Source: Hyperoplus lanceolatus (taxonomy: Eukaryota > Chordata > Actinopteri > Uranoscopiformes > Ammodytidae). From it: a stretch of 64,000 nucleotides of DNA. A model generated the notes under the pieces. That model ran no database searches and was not told the DNA's origin. It was given only the letters and a program-made list of their open reading frames with translations. Position 1 is the first letter of the stretch; each line of letters starts with the position of its first letter. This document shows, one piece after another, positions 48,602 to 60,165 of the stretch. The stretch lies in NCBI GenBank assembly GCA_026929865.2, contig CM049395.1, forward strand, positions 30,188,001 to 30,252,000. Direction: 5' to 3'. The position numbers and the translations under genes are program-made.

Positions 48602-49821
48602 AACTCACCTAAGCCCTTTGGCACAAATCACCCCAACCCCAGAATTTTGGATAATAAGCATGATGCAGCAGTTTAGGGCTGACATTGTGCTAACTGTATA
48701 GACTCAAAGTGTAGCATACTAAAGCACTAAACCATGTGTCAAATGTTTTCAAACTTGTCTATAATTGTTCAGACACAATAATCAAAAAACCTTGATCATG
48801 GAAATTTTACTTTGAAAGGCAAAACACAGTTGTTTGAGCTTAAATGTGCGTATATCTTATTCCTTGTGTCTCCCTTCTTTACAGGATGAGTCAAATGAAT
48901 GGCTCTTCTTAAATATGTGCTCACATTTCCAATTTCTTCCACGGTTTTCTAGAAACAAGGGGTGGCACAACTTCCCCGCCAGCACAACTTAGGCCACTCT
49001 CCCCTACATGAAGAATACATGTTTAATTTTTCACAATTGTGAACTCTGAAGTGTGTTATATAAAGACACTCTGAAAGCCATTCTATATGTGGCTGATTGT
49101 ATCAGCATAGTACCCAAGAAGGAGGACTAATTGACTTCAAATTTCAACTGATGCTGATTTATATATTGTTGAATTCACATGAGCTTTCTACACTTGTCCT
49201 ATTCACATCTTAAGCTGCTGCAACGAGTCATGTATATATAAATGTTTTGTCCTCATGCAAGGTCAATTATTCTGAAAACAAATTGGTGGAAATGACCATA
49301 CAGCCCCGAGGGGAGCTTTCTTTCAATGGGAGACAAACAGCTAGACTACTCATTAGTATTGATGGGTGATATAATTAGTTTGAACAACTGCATATGATGT
49401 GGATTGGTGTGAACTGCATTAACTTCCAACATGACAATGCATCAATGCACAAAGCCATGTATGTGAAGAGTGGAATAATTTGCATTGAACGCTGACCTCA
49501 ACCTCATTCTACACTTTAGGGACAAACTGTATTTCACAATTCAAGTCAGGCAAGGCCAGCAAATACATATTGCAGAACATGGGCCCAATAGATTTATTTT
49601 TTATTTATTTTTTAATACTTGTAAGCCTGTGTGGGTATTTTCCTGCATATACTGTATCATATTTGGACTAGTTTGAAAAGGCAGTGCCACAGTATGGAAA
49701 ATACCCATTAAGGAAATCTGCTCTCATCACTGCTTTATTGCATACTTTATGACAACATATGCTTTGCCTGTAGCCATCTGGTGTGTTGCTCCTCGGTGGG
49801 GTCAGTTCTTGGATGAATTTG

Positions 49822-50146
49822 GGTAACATTTTACAATAAGGTTACATTAATTAACTGTTACTTAATGCTTAGTTAATGCTTAATATGTATCAATTAAGCA
49901 ATAACTTACCGTTACTACCGGCTTAGTTAATGTTTAATAAGCATTAACTAACTTGTATGCTTAGTTAATGCTTAAATAAGCATAAGTTAATTACGCATAT
50001 TTATTGCTTAGCCAAGCATTGACTTACCATGAATAACTAAGCATAAACAGTAACTTAATGCTTAACAAGCATTAACTAACCGCTGACAGCATGTAATAAG
50101 CAATAACTAACAATTAATTAATGTACCCTTATTGTAAAGTGTTACC
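49822..50146. mobile_element. Palindromic hAT-type MITE, 325 bp
   Basis: The ends are ggtaacattttacaataagg and, on the other strand, ggtaacactttacaataagg. The 8 bp tgaatttg is duplicated exactly at 49814-49821 and 50147-50154. The interior is made of variants of cttagttaatgctt and its reverse complement, so the whole unit is nearly self-complementary. Confidence 0.9.
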
Positions 50147-52409
50147 TGAATTTGTATCAGTGTGTCACCATGCTTTGAAGTTGTAGTGGATAGAAAGAGA
50201 ATGTGTAAATACACTCTGTAGAAAAAGTCTTAGACGCAGAGCATCAACAAGCCTTCATTCAGCACGGACAGTTTGAAACCAGATGACTTCACACAACAGC
50301 AGAGCATGCAATCAAACAGTGAACAAGGACGGAAGGAAGTACAGAGAGAGAGAGCGATACGTTACATATAGATGTACATTACGTCATAGAGGCAGGTGCG
50401 CTCGCTGGTGTGTAAGTGTATTTTTAATGATGTATGGAGCCGTACCACATTGAGTTGCTTAGCAACAAGGATTTGTTTCTTGAAAAAGCTGCTCACCAGT
50501 CCATCGTTCGCGCTGCTGCAAACAGCTGGCTGATATGAACTCTTGGAGAGGCATATAGTAACTTCCTGAAAGAATCCAAAAAGGATCATTCCATCGTGAA
50601 CCGCTAATGCGTTGGCCTCAGCTTTATTCCCAGAAGCGTATCTAAAAGGCGCTAGTTGTTTAAACAACTGAAATCACTTGTTCATCTCAGTTTACATATC
50701 AAAATACTTCATCATTTGTGTCATCACATTGCAACACTTTATATACAGTATATAAAACTGACAGGCATTGACTGCTGCTTATTATTGAAAATCACTAATT
50801 AAAAAACCGCCTTTCTCATTTACGTATATGAACCAGACAGACAGTTCTATTTTGTTTGACTTTTTTTCCATCTAGAAAGAGTCATATTCTATTATTCGCT
50901 CATAACGTTAACCAACCACCACAGTGCATTGTACTTTTAACATGAGCTCAGGCTCAACTATAGAGACCTGTCAGGGTTCGTAGCTGACACAGAGATGTTG
51001 AACTTATTAATGTTGAACCATTATGTGTTTGGTATCATTTTAAATGTTAATTAATTCAATGGATTCCATTAGGTTCTCTAGTATTACTCATGTAATGTTG
51101 TCTCGAATCATTTGGATGTAACTGTCTGTTGTTATTTAGACCAATTAGACTTAAACATATAAGTCACTGTCCGTTTTGAGAAATTCCAATATTTGAATAG
51201 TTAAAGCTGTTGTATATAACCTAAAGATCCCTTCTCTTTTTCTTAGCTTTAAGAAACCTGTTTTCTTTGTTTCCAACCTTAAAACAAACTGACACACAAA
51301 GACACACACACAATGTTCCCTTAATCCCTTTGTATCCTGCTGTTGTTCTGCATAAAAATATCCAGACATCATACAGTAGTCTTGGTTTTCCTTTTATATT
51401 TTCCCTTGGTATAAGCATCCCTCCATTTCCATTTGTTTGTTTTGAAGAAAGATGTTTTCATACTGTCTCTCTCTCTCTTTCTCTCTCTCTCTCTTGGGGA
51501 TTCCAATCTGCACAGTCAGTTGTTATTTTCTCTGTTCTCTTCATGTTTTATTAATGTTATGTGTGCTAATGAATTGCCTCTAATCACCTGAGGCTGTGAC
51601 TCTCACCGAGATTCACAAGACTGAATGCTATGTTATCATCCAATAGGACCATTTTTGAGACCACTCTGTGAGTGGAAAAGCTTTTAAATGGTAGAAGAGG
51701 GCAAGTGTTTTATTTTCATTTTGTGCTGAATGGTTTCGCAGATAATTTGTTCCTGAAATACACATTTTTCCATTTCATTCAAAAAGAGGTCAAGTTTTAT
51801 TTCCACACAGAATTGAATTATTTTTACAGACAATACTCCTCTGAGGTAGCATTCAGATGGCAAAAAAATCTCAGAGCAATTACTATAAATAATTGCGAAG
51901 AATGTAACTAAACGATCAAAACAAAATGTGCAATGGAAATAAAAGTGATTTGCGCTGCATAGTCTGTTTTTCTGCCACTGTCAGGGAGGAACAACCTTCA
52001 TTATTATCTGACAATAGCACCTGATATCTCAGGTCAGTAGGTTTGAACCTACGGACTCGACTCTGACACCTGTGTCCAAAGTTACAGTGTTGCTTTGAGG
52101 GACATTCTCTTGGGTCACTCAATGTGTCAGTCTAATGCTGCAGCTGGTGTAACAGATATTCTACGGAAGGTCTTTGGGCCAGCAGATGTAATTATACTGT
52201 TATATAATCAAATATCAGCAAACAATACAACAGAATGCACAACTTTTACACCTCCATTCTTGTTCCACTTCTCTATCTATTTCTGTTAAGACATTACAAG
52301 GGCAACTACTAGAATTACACTCTGTGCAGTTGTGCAGTACCAGTCTCTCCCTTGTGTGAGAGGGAATGAGAAGGACAGGGGGGAGGTGTGTAAAGAGGCG
52401 GGGTAAGGG

Positions 52410-52548
<139 letters not shown>

Positions 52549-52736
52549 AGCGGAAAGGGGCCGTGCTGGTTTACCAGGGAGGCGGTGGTAGTGGAAGGTG
52601 TGAATGGTATCATGTGCGCTTCGCGCGGCTGCTCCGAGAGTCACTGTCCATGGTGCTGAAAGGGAAACTCGGGCTCTAAAAAGTCTTGTAATATGCACGA
52701 ATTGTGACGCAAAGTCGGAGTAGCAAAGGAGTGAAA
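52549..52736 (+). promoter_or_regulatory. Putative internal SHANK2 promoter / 5' UTR with upstream ORF
   Basis: This 188 bp stretch between the GT tract and the start codon is noticeably richer in G+C and CpG (ggggccgtgctgg, gcgcttcgcgcggctgctccgag) than the surrounding AT-rich intron, as expected of a promoter-proximal region. No TATA box at a convincing distance was seen. An upstream ORF of 15 codons starts at 52612 ([15 protein letters not shown], stop at 52657-52659); it would be translated first if transcription starts above it. The actual start site is unknown. Confidence 0.5.
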
Positions 52737-52770
52737 ATGAAGTCGATCATCAATGCCTTAAAAAAGGAAG
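52737..52770 (+). CDS. shank2: SHANK2 alternative first coding exon (MKSIINALKKE)
   Basis: The ATG opens MKSIINALKKE, 11 codons plus one base, ending at a donor gtaagc. The mammalian SHANK2 isoform that lacks the SPN and ankyrin regions begins MKSLLNAFTKKE and then continues VPFREAPAYSNRRR in the shared part, as I recall it. The match, with one residue fewer, the same exon length class, and the phase-1 end that equals the end of the last ankyrin exon (32242), make this the fish counterpart. Its protein would contain SH3, PDZ, proline-rich and SAM parts only. No in-window exon follows. An independent gene was considered and is less likely because of the phase match and position. Confidence 0.88.
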
Positions 52771-54375
52771 GTAAGCAGCCTGCTCTTTCTTTTTATACTT
52801 TTCTAATCGGGCGCTTCGGTTTCGGACGTTAAGCGTTTGCGCAATACCTCCACTTTCAACGTAAGGTGATTTTGGAGCAATTTTCGGTTGCTTCTTTTAG
52901 AAAACTACACATGCCTTGCCTTCCTTGTCTCTTTGAAAGTGCTCAGTTTCATATCAGTGTTTGTTTTACCGTCGATATTAGGATGTAGGTGGTCGGCGTG
53001 TGTTGAGATGACAAGAATAGGCTAATCCATTTCTTAAAAAGAAAAGGAGGTAGCAAGAACCTTGGTCTAGTTTTAGGGGCCACATTGAGAGATGAAAAAT
53101 CGGACTTCGATGTGGAAAAAACAGCCAGTGACATAACAACGTGCCTGTTCCCCTCAGCAAAACCCCTTTCCATCTGCCCGTGTGTGAAACCATGTTGGTG
53201 GCTTGAAGCTGTGATTCATCCGCTGCTACTTTCTCAATGAGACTCGCAAGCAGGGTTGCGCAGCGGGCTGCGTAGCATATAGGCGGAGAAAGGGTGCCAA
53301 AAATCTGGATTCTGTGACAATCAATAGAAACACAGATGACAGATTTGTATATACTACTACATTTGATGCTATTTTTTTCGTATATAAACATACACTAATT
53401 AGCGCCATTAAGTAGGATTGATTGCATTATTAGGACTGTTGTATTGGATTAAATTAAGTGTTAATACTAAATTGGCAGCTCAGTGTAACTATCTTTTGTG
53501 TGAAATGATTGTAAGTGTGAAAAGCTGGCAAGTTTGTACCAAGGTGCACTAGGCAAGTGAGAGAGGTTTGATATCATTGAATGTCTCTACAACTGCAGTT
53601 GTTTAATGTACAATCTAGTGAGTTATTCTACTCTGTTCTTATGGGAGAGAAACTGTGATATGTCAGGCTCTGTAAAACTAAGCTTTGCTTGCTGGAATGT
53701 CTCGCACCTTTGTAATGGTGGGAAGATGCAAAACAGTGCCTGAAAGGCTTCAACTCAGAAAACAGTAATCTGAAGGTGGCATTAATGTGTATAAGAGTGT
53801 GTGCAGTTTAAGTCACTATTTAATGTTAATGGTAACTAGAGACATCAGCACAGCACAGATTCCACTTAATATCATGACTGTGTTACAATAAAAAATTACA
53901 ATTTATATCTGTAAATTGAGGTTCAGGTAACTTATGAATCATATTCATGTTGCATCATCCACTGGCTGTGGCAGCCAGGACTGGCAAAGCAATGCATTGT
54001 GGGATTTTTATAAAATATTGGGAAGTCACTTTAACTTCTTGTTGACATACATGCATACACACGTTATATTTACAATTCAGGAACTAAAAGGTTTTAGATA
54101 GGTAGTGATTTTCGATGCTGCAAAGCCAAGGGGAAATAGCCTCTATGCTTCCAGAACATACAAAATTAATTGGAACAACGGAATGAGAGAGCGGAGAAGA
54201 ATTGGACTCTACTATCCAATAGGGCAAGATGCAATGTTATCAGCAATGTATATTTCAACATTGCTTTCCTAGCTAGTTATTTTGATTTTAGATCGTGATC
54301 AAGCAAAGCCAAATAATGTATTGCCTGTGTCAGATGATCACAAATTCTCCCTACATGCTTTTATTACATCATTGG

Positions 54376-54413
54376 TACTACTTGCTGTAGTTTAGTCTGG
54401 CTTTGTGAGACTA
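54376..54413 (+). mobile_element. 38 bp solo copy of a transposon end with 9 bp target duplication
   Basis: The 38 bases start tactacttgctgtagttt and end ggctttgtgagacta. They match the last 38 bases of the 1.1 kb elements (47178-47215, 58763-58800) with three differences. The 9 bp catcattgg stands on both sides (54367-54375 and 54414-54422), exactly the duplication length of the 1.1 kb family. So the right end alone appears to have been inserted as a unit. Confidence 0.75.
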
Positions 54414-54902
54414 CATCATTGGCAACAGTCCACTAATACGTTTTAAAGGAAGTGATCTTACACCTCTTTGGCTTCCATCATTAAAAAAAATAATAATAAT
54501 AATCTCAACATGATTTTGACTATATGACTTATTAGAGATTGGCTTATGCCAAAGGTTAGTGAAGAAACACTGAATCACTTACATTTTTTAAATAGGAGCA
54601 AATACAAACACTCTTGATCCTCTGGGGTCAAAATGACCCCTCCCGGTTTGGCTGTTTTTTAAAGCCTATAAAGTATAAATTATCAATTCATTTTGTGTTA
54701 CACCTTTAGTCTGACTTGAGTCCAACCCATTACCACATATATTTACCTTAGTTTAGGGCCAACAAACCTTGTTTATATAAAAGTATGCATTTTCTTATTT
54801 AGACAGTCAAACCAGGCAGGGTCAGTTCTCGCCTGGTTTGACTGTTTCTAAGGCAAAAAGCATAAACAATCACTAACCTCAGTTTTGCAGCTTTTTACTT
54901 AA

Positions 54903-56491
54903 AGGTCACATATTATGCTAAATGCATTTTTTAAATGTGTTCTAACATATCCATGGGTCCACGGTGTGCCTAGAGACTGCCAAAATATTTAAAAAAAAAC
55001 AATCTCTCCTTTTCTCACTCTCCTCCTTTCTGAAACCCCCACCCCTCCCCCCCAATATACTCCAGCCAGATTTCTCACCGACTATAACATCACAGTGGGC
55101 ACAGCCACATCCCCATATTTTCTTTATATGTCCATGCTTCCCCCCACATTAGTAACCAGAAACTTCCACCATGCAGTATTCTATGATAACTCACCTCCCC
55201 CCCATTTCTTATTGGTCCACGGCCCCGAGATCCTCTGGAAAATTTTCCGAGCGACAGCCATGTTGTTTTCCCCGCTATGCGACAAGATGCCCGTAGTGCA
55301 GCAAACCATGCAGAGTGTTGCATAAACCTTCACAGAAGCATTCTGCTCATAATCCACTAATTTATCTCAATCACAGCAGTCTTAATAACGCCGCGTTTAT
55401 AACGAGACAAGGCTTAGGGAACTACTTGTGTAGTAATTCCATTGGTGAAACTAAAAGGAATGTCCTCAATGGTTGTTTGCCTGTTATTTACTAATGCTGT
55501 CTCTGAAATCGTGCACTTCTGTACACTTACTTTTTTGAGTGCACTTTGCGCAAAACCGGAGAGTGTGCCAAAATGCAGTGCACTGTAAATTCCTCGGTCG
55601 TGCACTCAAAACGGTCTAAAACTTGAGTGTGGAGCGATGGACACTTTCCACACTCAACGGCCGCCATCTTGCCTACGTAACGGAGAGGACGGGACATTCT
55701 AATCAAAATAGAGGAGCTTGAAGCAACCCTGGAGAGCGGACGCGCTCTACAAAAGTTAAATTACACATTGTGTTTGTTTTTCCGTGACTAATGTGCCTGT
55801 TTAGGCTATCGGTAACGCAAGCAGAAAAAAATACCACCGAAGAACCGTCAAAATGCAAAGTCATTTCCGGTAGGTGCGCGACGGCAGTTTGGGACAGTAC
55901 ACTGTAGAAATGAGAGCACTGCGTCTATAAGTAAGTGTACTGTAGGGATAATAAAGTGCACTCAATGTAAGTGCACTTACGTAAGTGCGCGATTTCAGAA
56001 ACACCACTAGTGTAGCATGGAGCTTCGGGAGTAGCACCCAACGTTTGCTTCTATTGCACTAACTTAGCTTTCCCATTGGAGTTTAATAATGCCTCGTTTT
56101 TAACACCACAAAGGGTGGGAAGTTATTCCTGTAGAAATCAAACTGTGAAGCTACTGTTTTTACTGGTTTTAATCATGTCAGGTCATGTCAAACTGTTCAA
56201 AGTATGGCTTCGCTCCGGGTAAACACTGTGTTCGCAGTCACGCAGTGTCTCTCTAGTATCACGAGAGCACGGCAGAGACGGTGGGAGGGCCCGGCAGAGA
56301 GGTGGGAGGGGCCAGCCAGATCGCAGGCTGCAGACACCATAGGTCATCCGGAGACCAGAGGAACATCAGGGTATAGAGGCTTGCTACAATAAATGATCTG
56401 AACGGGTTTTTCAGCAAACATTTAAAAAAATAAGTATTAGGGACTACTTAGACTATATAAAATTGACAGCAAAGTGCATAATATGTGAGCT
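54903..56491. mobile_element. TTAA-flanked DNA element, 1589 bp
   Basis: The left end reads aggtcacatattatgc and the right end, on the other strand, agctcacatattatgc; one mismatch in 16. TTAA lies outside both (54899-54902, 56492-56495). Within it, about 55499-55999 looks like a further insertion with inverted ends (tctgaaatcgtgcac and tctgaaatcgcgcac), for which I found no target duplication. No transposase seen. Confidence 0.78.
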
Positions 56492-56735
56492 TTAACTTTA
56501 TCCTCACTCATTACCTGACATAATAAACATTAGAACACAACATTAGAACACATTTAACTTTTCAAAAATTAACTTTTTAGAATTAAGTCACCCTCGATGG
56601 TGTCTTTCAGTTGCATGCGAGGCAGGTAGTTATGGAGCGATCTTTGCTGATTCACTTGATTGCATTTTATTGAACTTGGTTCAAAATGAGCTCACAAGCC
56701 TAAGGTGAAGCCTGCTGTTAGAAGCAGTATACGTA

Positions 56736-57855
56736 TGGCGCTTTTCCACTGCATGGTATCAGCTCAACTCGACTCGACTCAACTCGCATTTTTGGCGTTT
56801 CCACTGCGAAAACATGGTCTGGTACCTGCAGCGGCTGCTTTTTTTGGTATCGCCTCGCTCTAGGTTCCAAGCGAGCTGAGCCGATGCTAAAAGGTGAAGT
56901 AGGCAGACGGCCGGCCGCTGATTGGCCAGAGACTACCGGCTTGTTTATTCTCCCCAACTCTACGGGACTTTTGAGTGTATTTACGCCGCGTGCAGCCTTC
57001 TCTGGCTCTCTTTCATTTGATTTGCATCATAGATCCAATTTTTTCCCCATATTTTCGCTAAGCTCACCCAGTTGTGTTGGTTGTTGGGGAAGTTACTTTA
57101 GACATACGAGAGGAGTCATGTAGGGCAGCTAGCAGCTAGGCTAAATAGCCTATAGTAGCCAACTGGGACAGACATGATAGCGAGCGATTACATTACAAGC
57201 CTCAGACTGAACTGATTACCTCAATAAAATATTCAGGCTGAGACACGGCTTGCATTTGAAAACATGTATCCTGAAACAAGCACAAAACAGTCAACTTTAT
57301 CATGCCCGTGTTTACGTTCATAGGGATGTAGGCTACGTGACGCATCCCTACAGCTGACTGTGTGGCAGAGTCACACATCGGAATACAACCCCCCCCCCCC
57401 CCTTGTAATGGCCCGTCACAATATTCTTCTACTTCTTTTAACAAACCGATAAAAGGGGGGTATTTCATTTTTCAACATTTTCCATCCGTGTTTTGGGCGG
57501 TTGGTTCAGTTAGCCTAATTGTGCAACAACTGCTCGTAATTTCTGCTTTGCTACTTTGCTCCGGAGTTGGCTTTCAGCCCCTTTGAATGACCACCCCGTC
57601 CACGTTCAGAAGGTACTATTTGCAGTGGAAAACGACTCGTGCTGCTACCAAACCAAGTTGATCTGAGTCGAGTTGAGTTGAGTCGAGTCTAGTCTGGCAT
57701 GACCACTTCCGCCAGCGTCTATTCGCTTGCGTCGAAAAGCAACGCAGCCCTGACGCAGCCCCCTCCTTTTCCGGTTGCTGGCTTTCCCCTATTGTGATCC
57801 CCCTCAAATTCGGAAACAATTCGCTCACAGTCAACCCGTGTGCTTATGTGCAGCG

Positions 57856-57909
<54 letters not shown>

Positions 57910-58837
57910 GGGTGTGAGAAGTCACATTACTGTAGACGGAAATAAAGTGTGGCTATACTTCGGGATAATAATATTGGCGGCGGCGGTCCGGGACGCAGCC
58001 TAGTTTAGCCTAGCCTAGCTGTCCAACTTCATTGTACAACTACCCCCGGGCAGAAATACCCTCATAAACTCTGGAAAATGAAGCGTGGGGGTTTGAGCAC
58101 CGGACCTTATAACCAGCTAGATTAAATCCGCCGTTCCCTTTCTTTGGTGAGGGACTAAGCAGCGGTGTTTTAGCGACGGGGAAAGATTCCAACGGCTTCC
58201 ACTATCACCTAGCAACTCTTACGGCTACTTGCTGCAGTTGGTGTAGCGCTCACAACGTCAAAACCCTGTTCTGCCTGTAAACAGACGGACTACGGCTCTG
58301 ACTACAGCGATAGGAGGTGGTGACATAAGTTCTCGAATGCTAAAAATTCTACTCGACCGCCGTAGGCGTCCTCTCAACCGCCGATGATAATGTTACCAGA
58401 GATAACACTACGTGGCTAGTTAACTCCGGTTAAGTTATCCCGTGAGCTCCTCGGGGGCTAAAGTGTATGGTGTCTTGACATGCTGGTTAGAAAGCAACAC
58501 ACTATGTATATTCCTTTTGTCTTTAATAGTTTTTGTGTGGCGTTTGCGGGTTTAGCCATTTCTCTGACGTCTGGACGTGAAGACGTTCCATCAAAATAAG
58601 TCCCCCCCCCGGCACTATTTTGCAGGACACCGCTGCTGCTTCCCGGGGTTAGCCCCGCCCTAGATGATTGTGATTGGTTTAAACAAATACAAACAGGCTA
58701 GTCCAGTTTCCCCCGGTTTCCCCACCCGAATAGACGGCTCTAAACAGAGTGCTTCCAGACCATACTACGTGCTGTAGTTTGGTCTGGCTTTGCGAGACTA
58801 AGTCGAGTCGAGCTACATGTGCGGTGGAAAAGCGCCA
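56736..58837. mobile_element. Inverted-repeat element (tggcgcttttccac ends) carrying copy 2 of the 1.1 kb repeat
   Basis: The left end reads tggcgcttttccactgcatg and the right end, on the other strand, tggcgcttttccaccgcaca; both continue into repeats of ctcgactcgact. Flanks gta at 56733-56735 and 58838-58840 could be a 3 bp duplication. Removing 57690-58800 and one copy of its 9 bp duplication leaves about 980 bp. The superfamily is uncertain; 3 bp duplications occur in PIF/Harbinger elements. Confidence 0.65.
57690..58800 (+). mobile_element. Unclassified 1.1 kb DNA element, copy 2, with 9 bp target duplication
   Basis: Nearly base-for-base identical to 46121-47215; visible differences are the length of the CA run, a few short indels near 58080-58125, and scattered single changes. 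Flanks agtcgagtc at 57681-57689 and 58801-58809 are a perfect 9 bp duplication, cut out of the host element's own tcgagt repeats. The high identity between copies indicates recent movement. Confidence 0.9.
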
Positions 58838-59058
58838 GTAGTGTGACATTTTGCCCCATTTCACCATTGTGTGCTGCGGGGTCATTTTGACCCCAGAGGA
58901 CAACAAGTGTTATACAATTAAATAAAACACCCATAATTTGATATAAATACTAAATGTATTATAATCATCAAAAGCATAGTATTGAACAACAACCCCTATC
59001 ATTTTCAGACCATTTGGTGAATGAAAAACATATTTTCCTGAGAATAAAAATGTCTTGT

Positions 59059-60165
59059 GGGGTCAAATTGACCCCAGTACAATGGGAGGGGTTTTTCTCA
59101 GTTGCTTTGGTGCTTTTCTCAGATCAGAATGAAAATTCTCATAACTATTAGTTCAACCTCCGCAACATTTAGTCATTTGAGCACATCATAGTAGCAATTT
59201 CTCCTTCCTCTGAACAAATTGCAAATGCTTTTGGACATGTATCAGTTGCTTTCATACAATTCTCTGCTGTTTTATAACATTGTCATTTGCTTATGTCATG
59301 TCAGTCAAAATGAACTACACTTATGGATGCTGAATAGTCGTTCTCAATAAAACTAATAGTCTTCATTTCATTTCTTGAGTCATTACATACAAAATTGTTG
59401 AACTAGTCAAGCAAATTGTATACCTTTTCTTTATCATAGATACTTTCCTCCCTGCATTGCAAGGGATAATATCTGTTGTGATGTAGATGAAAATATGTGG
59501 CCAGACAGACAGGAACGTCTGGATGTGCCAGAATGATTTACCTATATATGTTCAGTTACAATATGTCCTGTTATATTGTTCACATTTGTGCACAGCTCTA
59601 CCAAAAGGGTGTTTTTTTCTAAATAAGTGACTGAATTGTATTTTTCTTTTGCACAATGCTGTAGAATTTCAAAGAGCATATACAGTAAAAATGTGAAATA
59701 TACATATTCAGTGTCTTGTACTCACTTACTCCCCTAACTACAGCAATGTGTAACTTTAATGTAGTTAATGTTTTCAAATGGCTGTACAAGTAGTGTGTAG
59801 TGCTGTCTTGAGCATTTTCAGGTAGTGTCACCGAGTTCTGACCTTTTTTTTGCATTGGAAAACACTGAGAGAATAAACTGTCATAATGAAAACATGACAA
59901 AGCCATTTGACTATCTTGTTCATAAACGATGGTGTCAAGACTTCTCATTTTGATGACACTGGCTGTTTCATTGACATGAATACTTGCTTTTGAGGAATAG
60001 ACTATCCATTTAAAGCAAGTGACGTACTTTTGCAGGTTATCCACTAGGTTTTGCAGTTTGCACTAATTGTTTTGAGAAATGCACTAACTGCAGTGCAAAT
60101 GTTAATAGTGATGTGAGAAAAGCACCAAAGCGATTGAGAAAAACTGTAAATCGAAAAAATTGTAT
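59059..60165. repeat. Inverted-repeat unit inside the composite
   Basis: Sequence at about 59091-59121 (ttttctcagttgctttggtg then cttttctcag) reappears inverted at about 60115-60145 (gagaaaagcaccaaagcgat then tgagaaaaa). The unit starts at a ggggtcaaattgacccc palindrome. A minus-strand frame of 141 codons inside (59619-60044) has no recognisable domain. Confidence 0.55.

Larger units (their letters stand above)
47669..49004 (-). mobile_element. TA-flanked DNA element interrupted by a LINE fragment, 1336 bp
   Basis: The left end begins ggggagtgtggcctaagttg and the right end, on the other strand, ggggagagtggcctaagttg; one mismatch in 20. TA lies outside each end (47667-47668, 49005-49006), as in Tc1/mariner-group elements. 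Inside, the minus strand carries a short transposase-like tail (48062-48250), and a 5'-truncated LINE sits next to it (about 48250-48601). Confidence 0.78.

Noticed and set aside
50362-50667. 101-codon minus-strand open frame in a slightly GC-richer patch
   Set aside because: Considered as a conserved exon, but no domain or convincing splice sites could be identified.
52737-52770. Separate gene starting at MKSIINALKKE
   Set aside because: The donor phase and peptide match the SHANK2 short isoform, and it lies on the same strand within the SHANK2 intron.
55499-55999. Separate transposon with ends tctgaaatcg
   Set aside because: Inverted ends are visible, but no target duplication could be found, so it is mentioned only within the host element.
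59619-60044. 141-codon minus-strand open frame
   Set aside because: Lies in the inverted-repeat composite, has no recognisable motif and its ends follow no gene structure.
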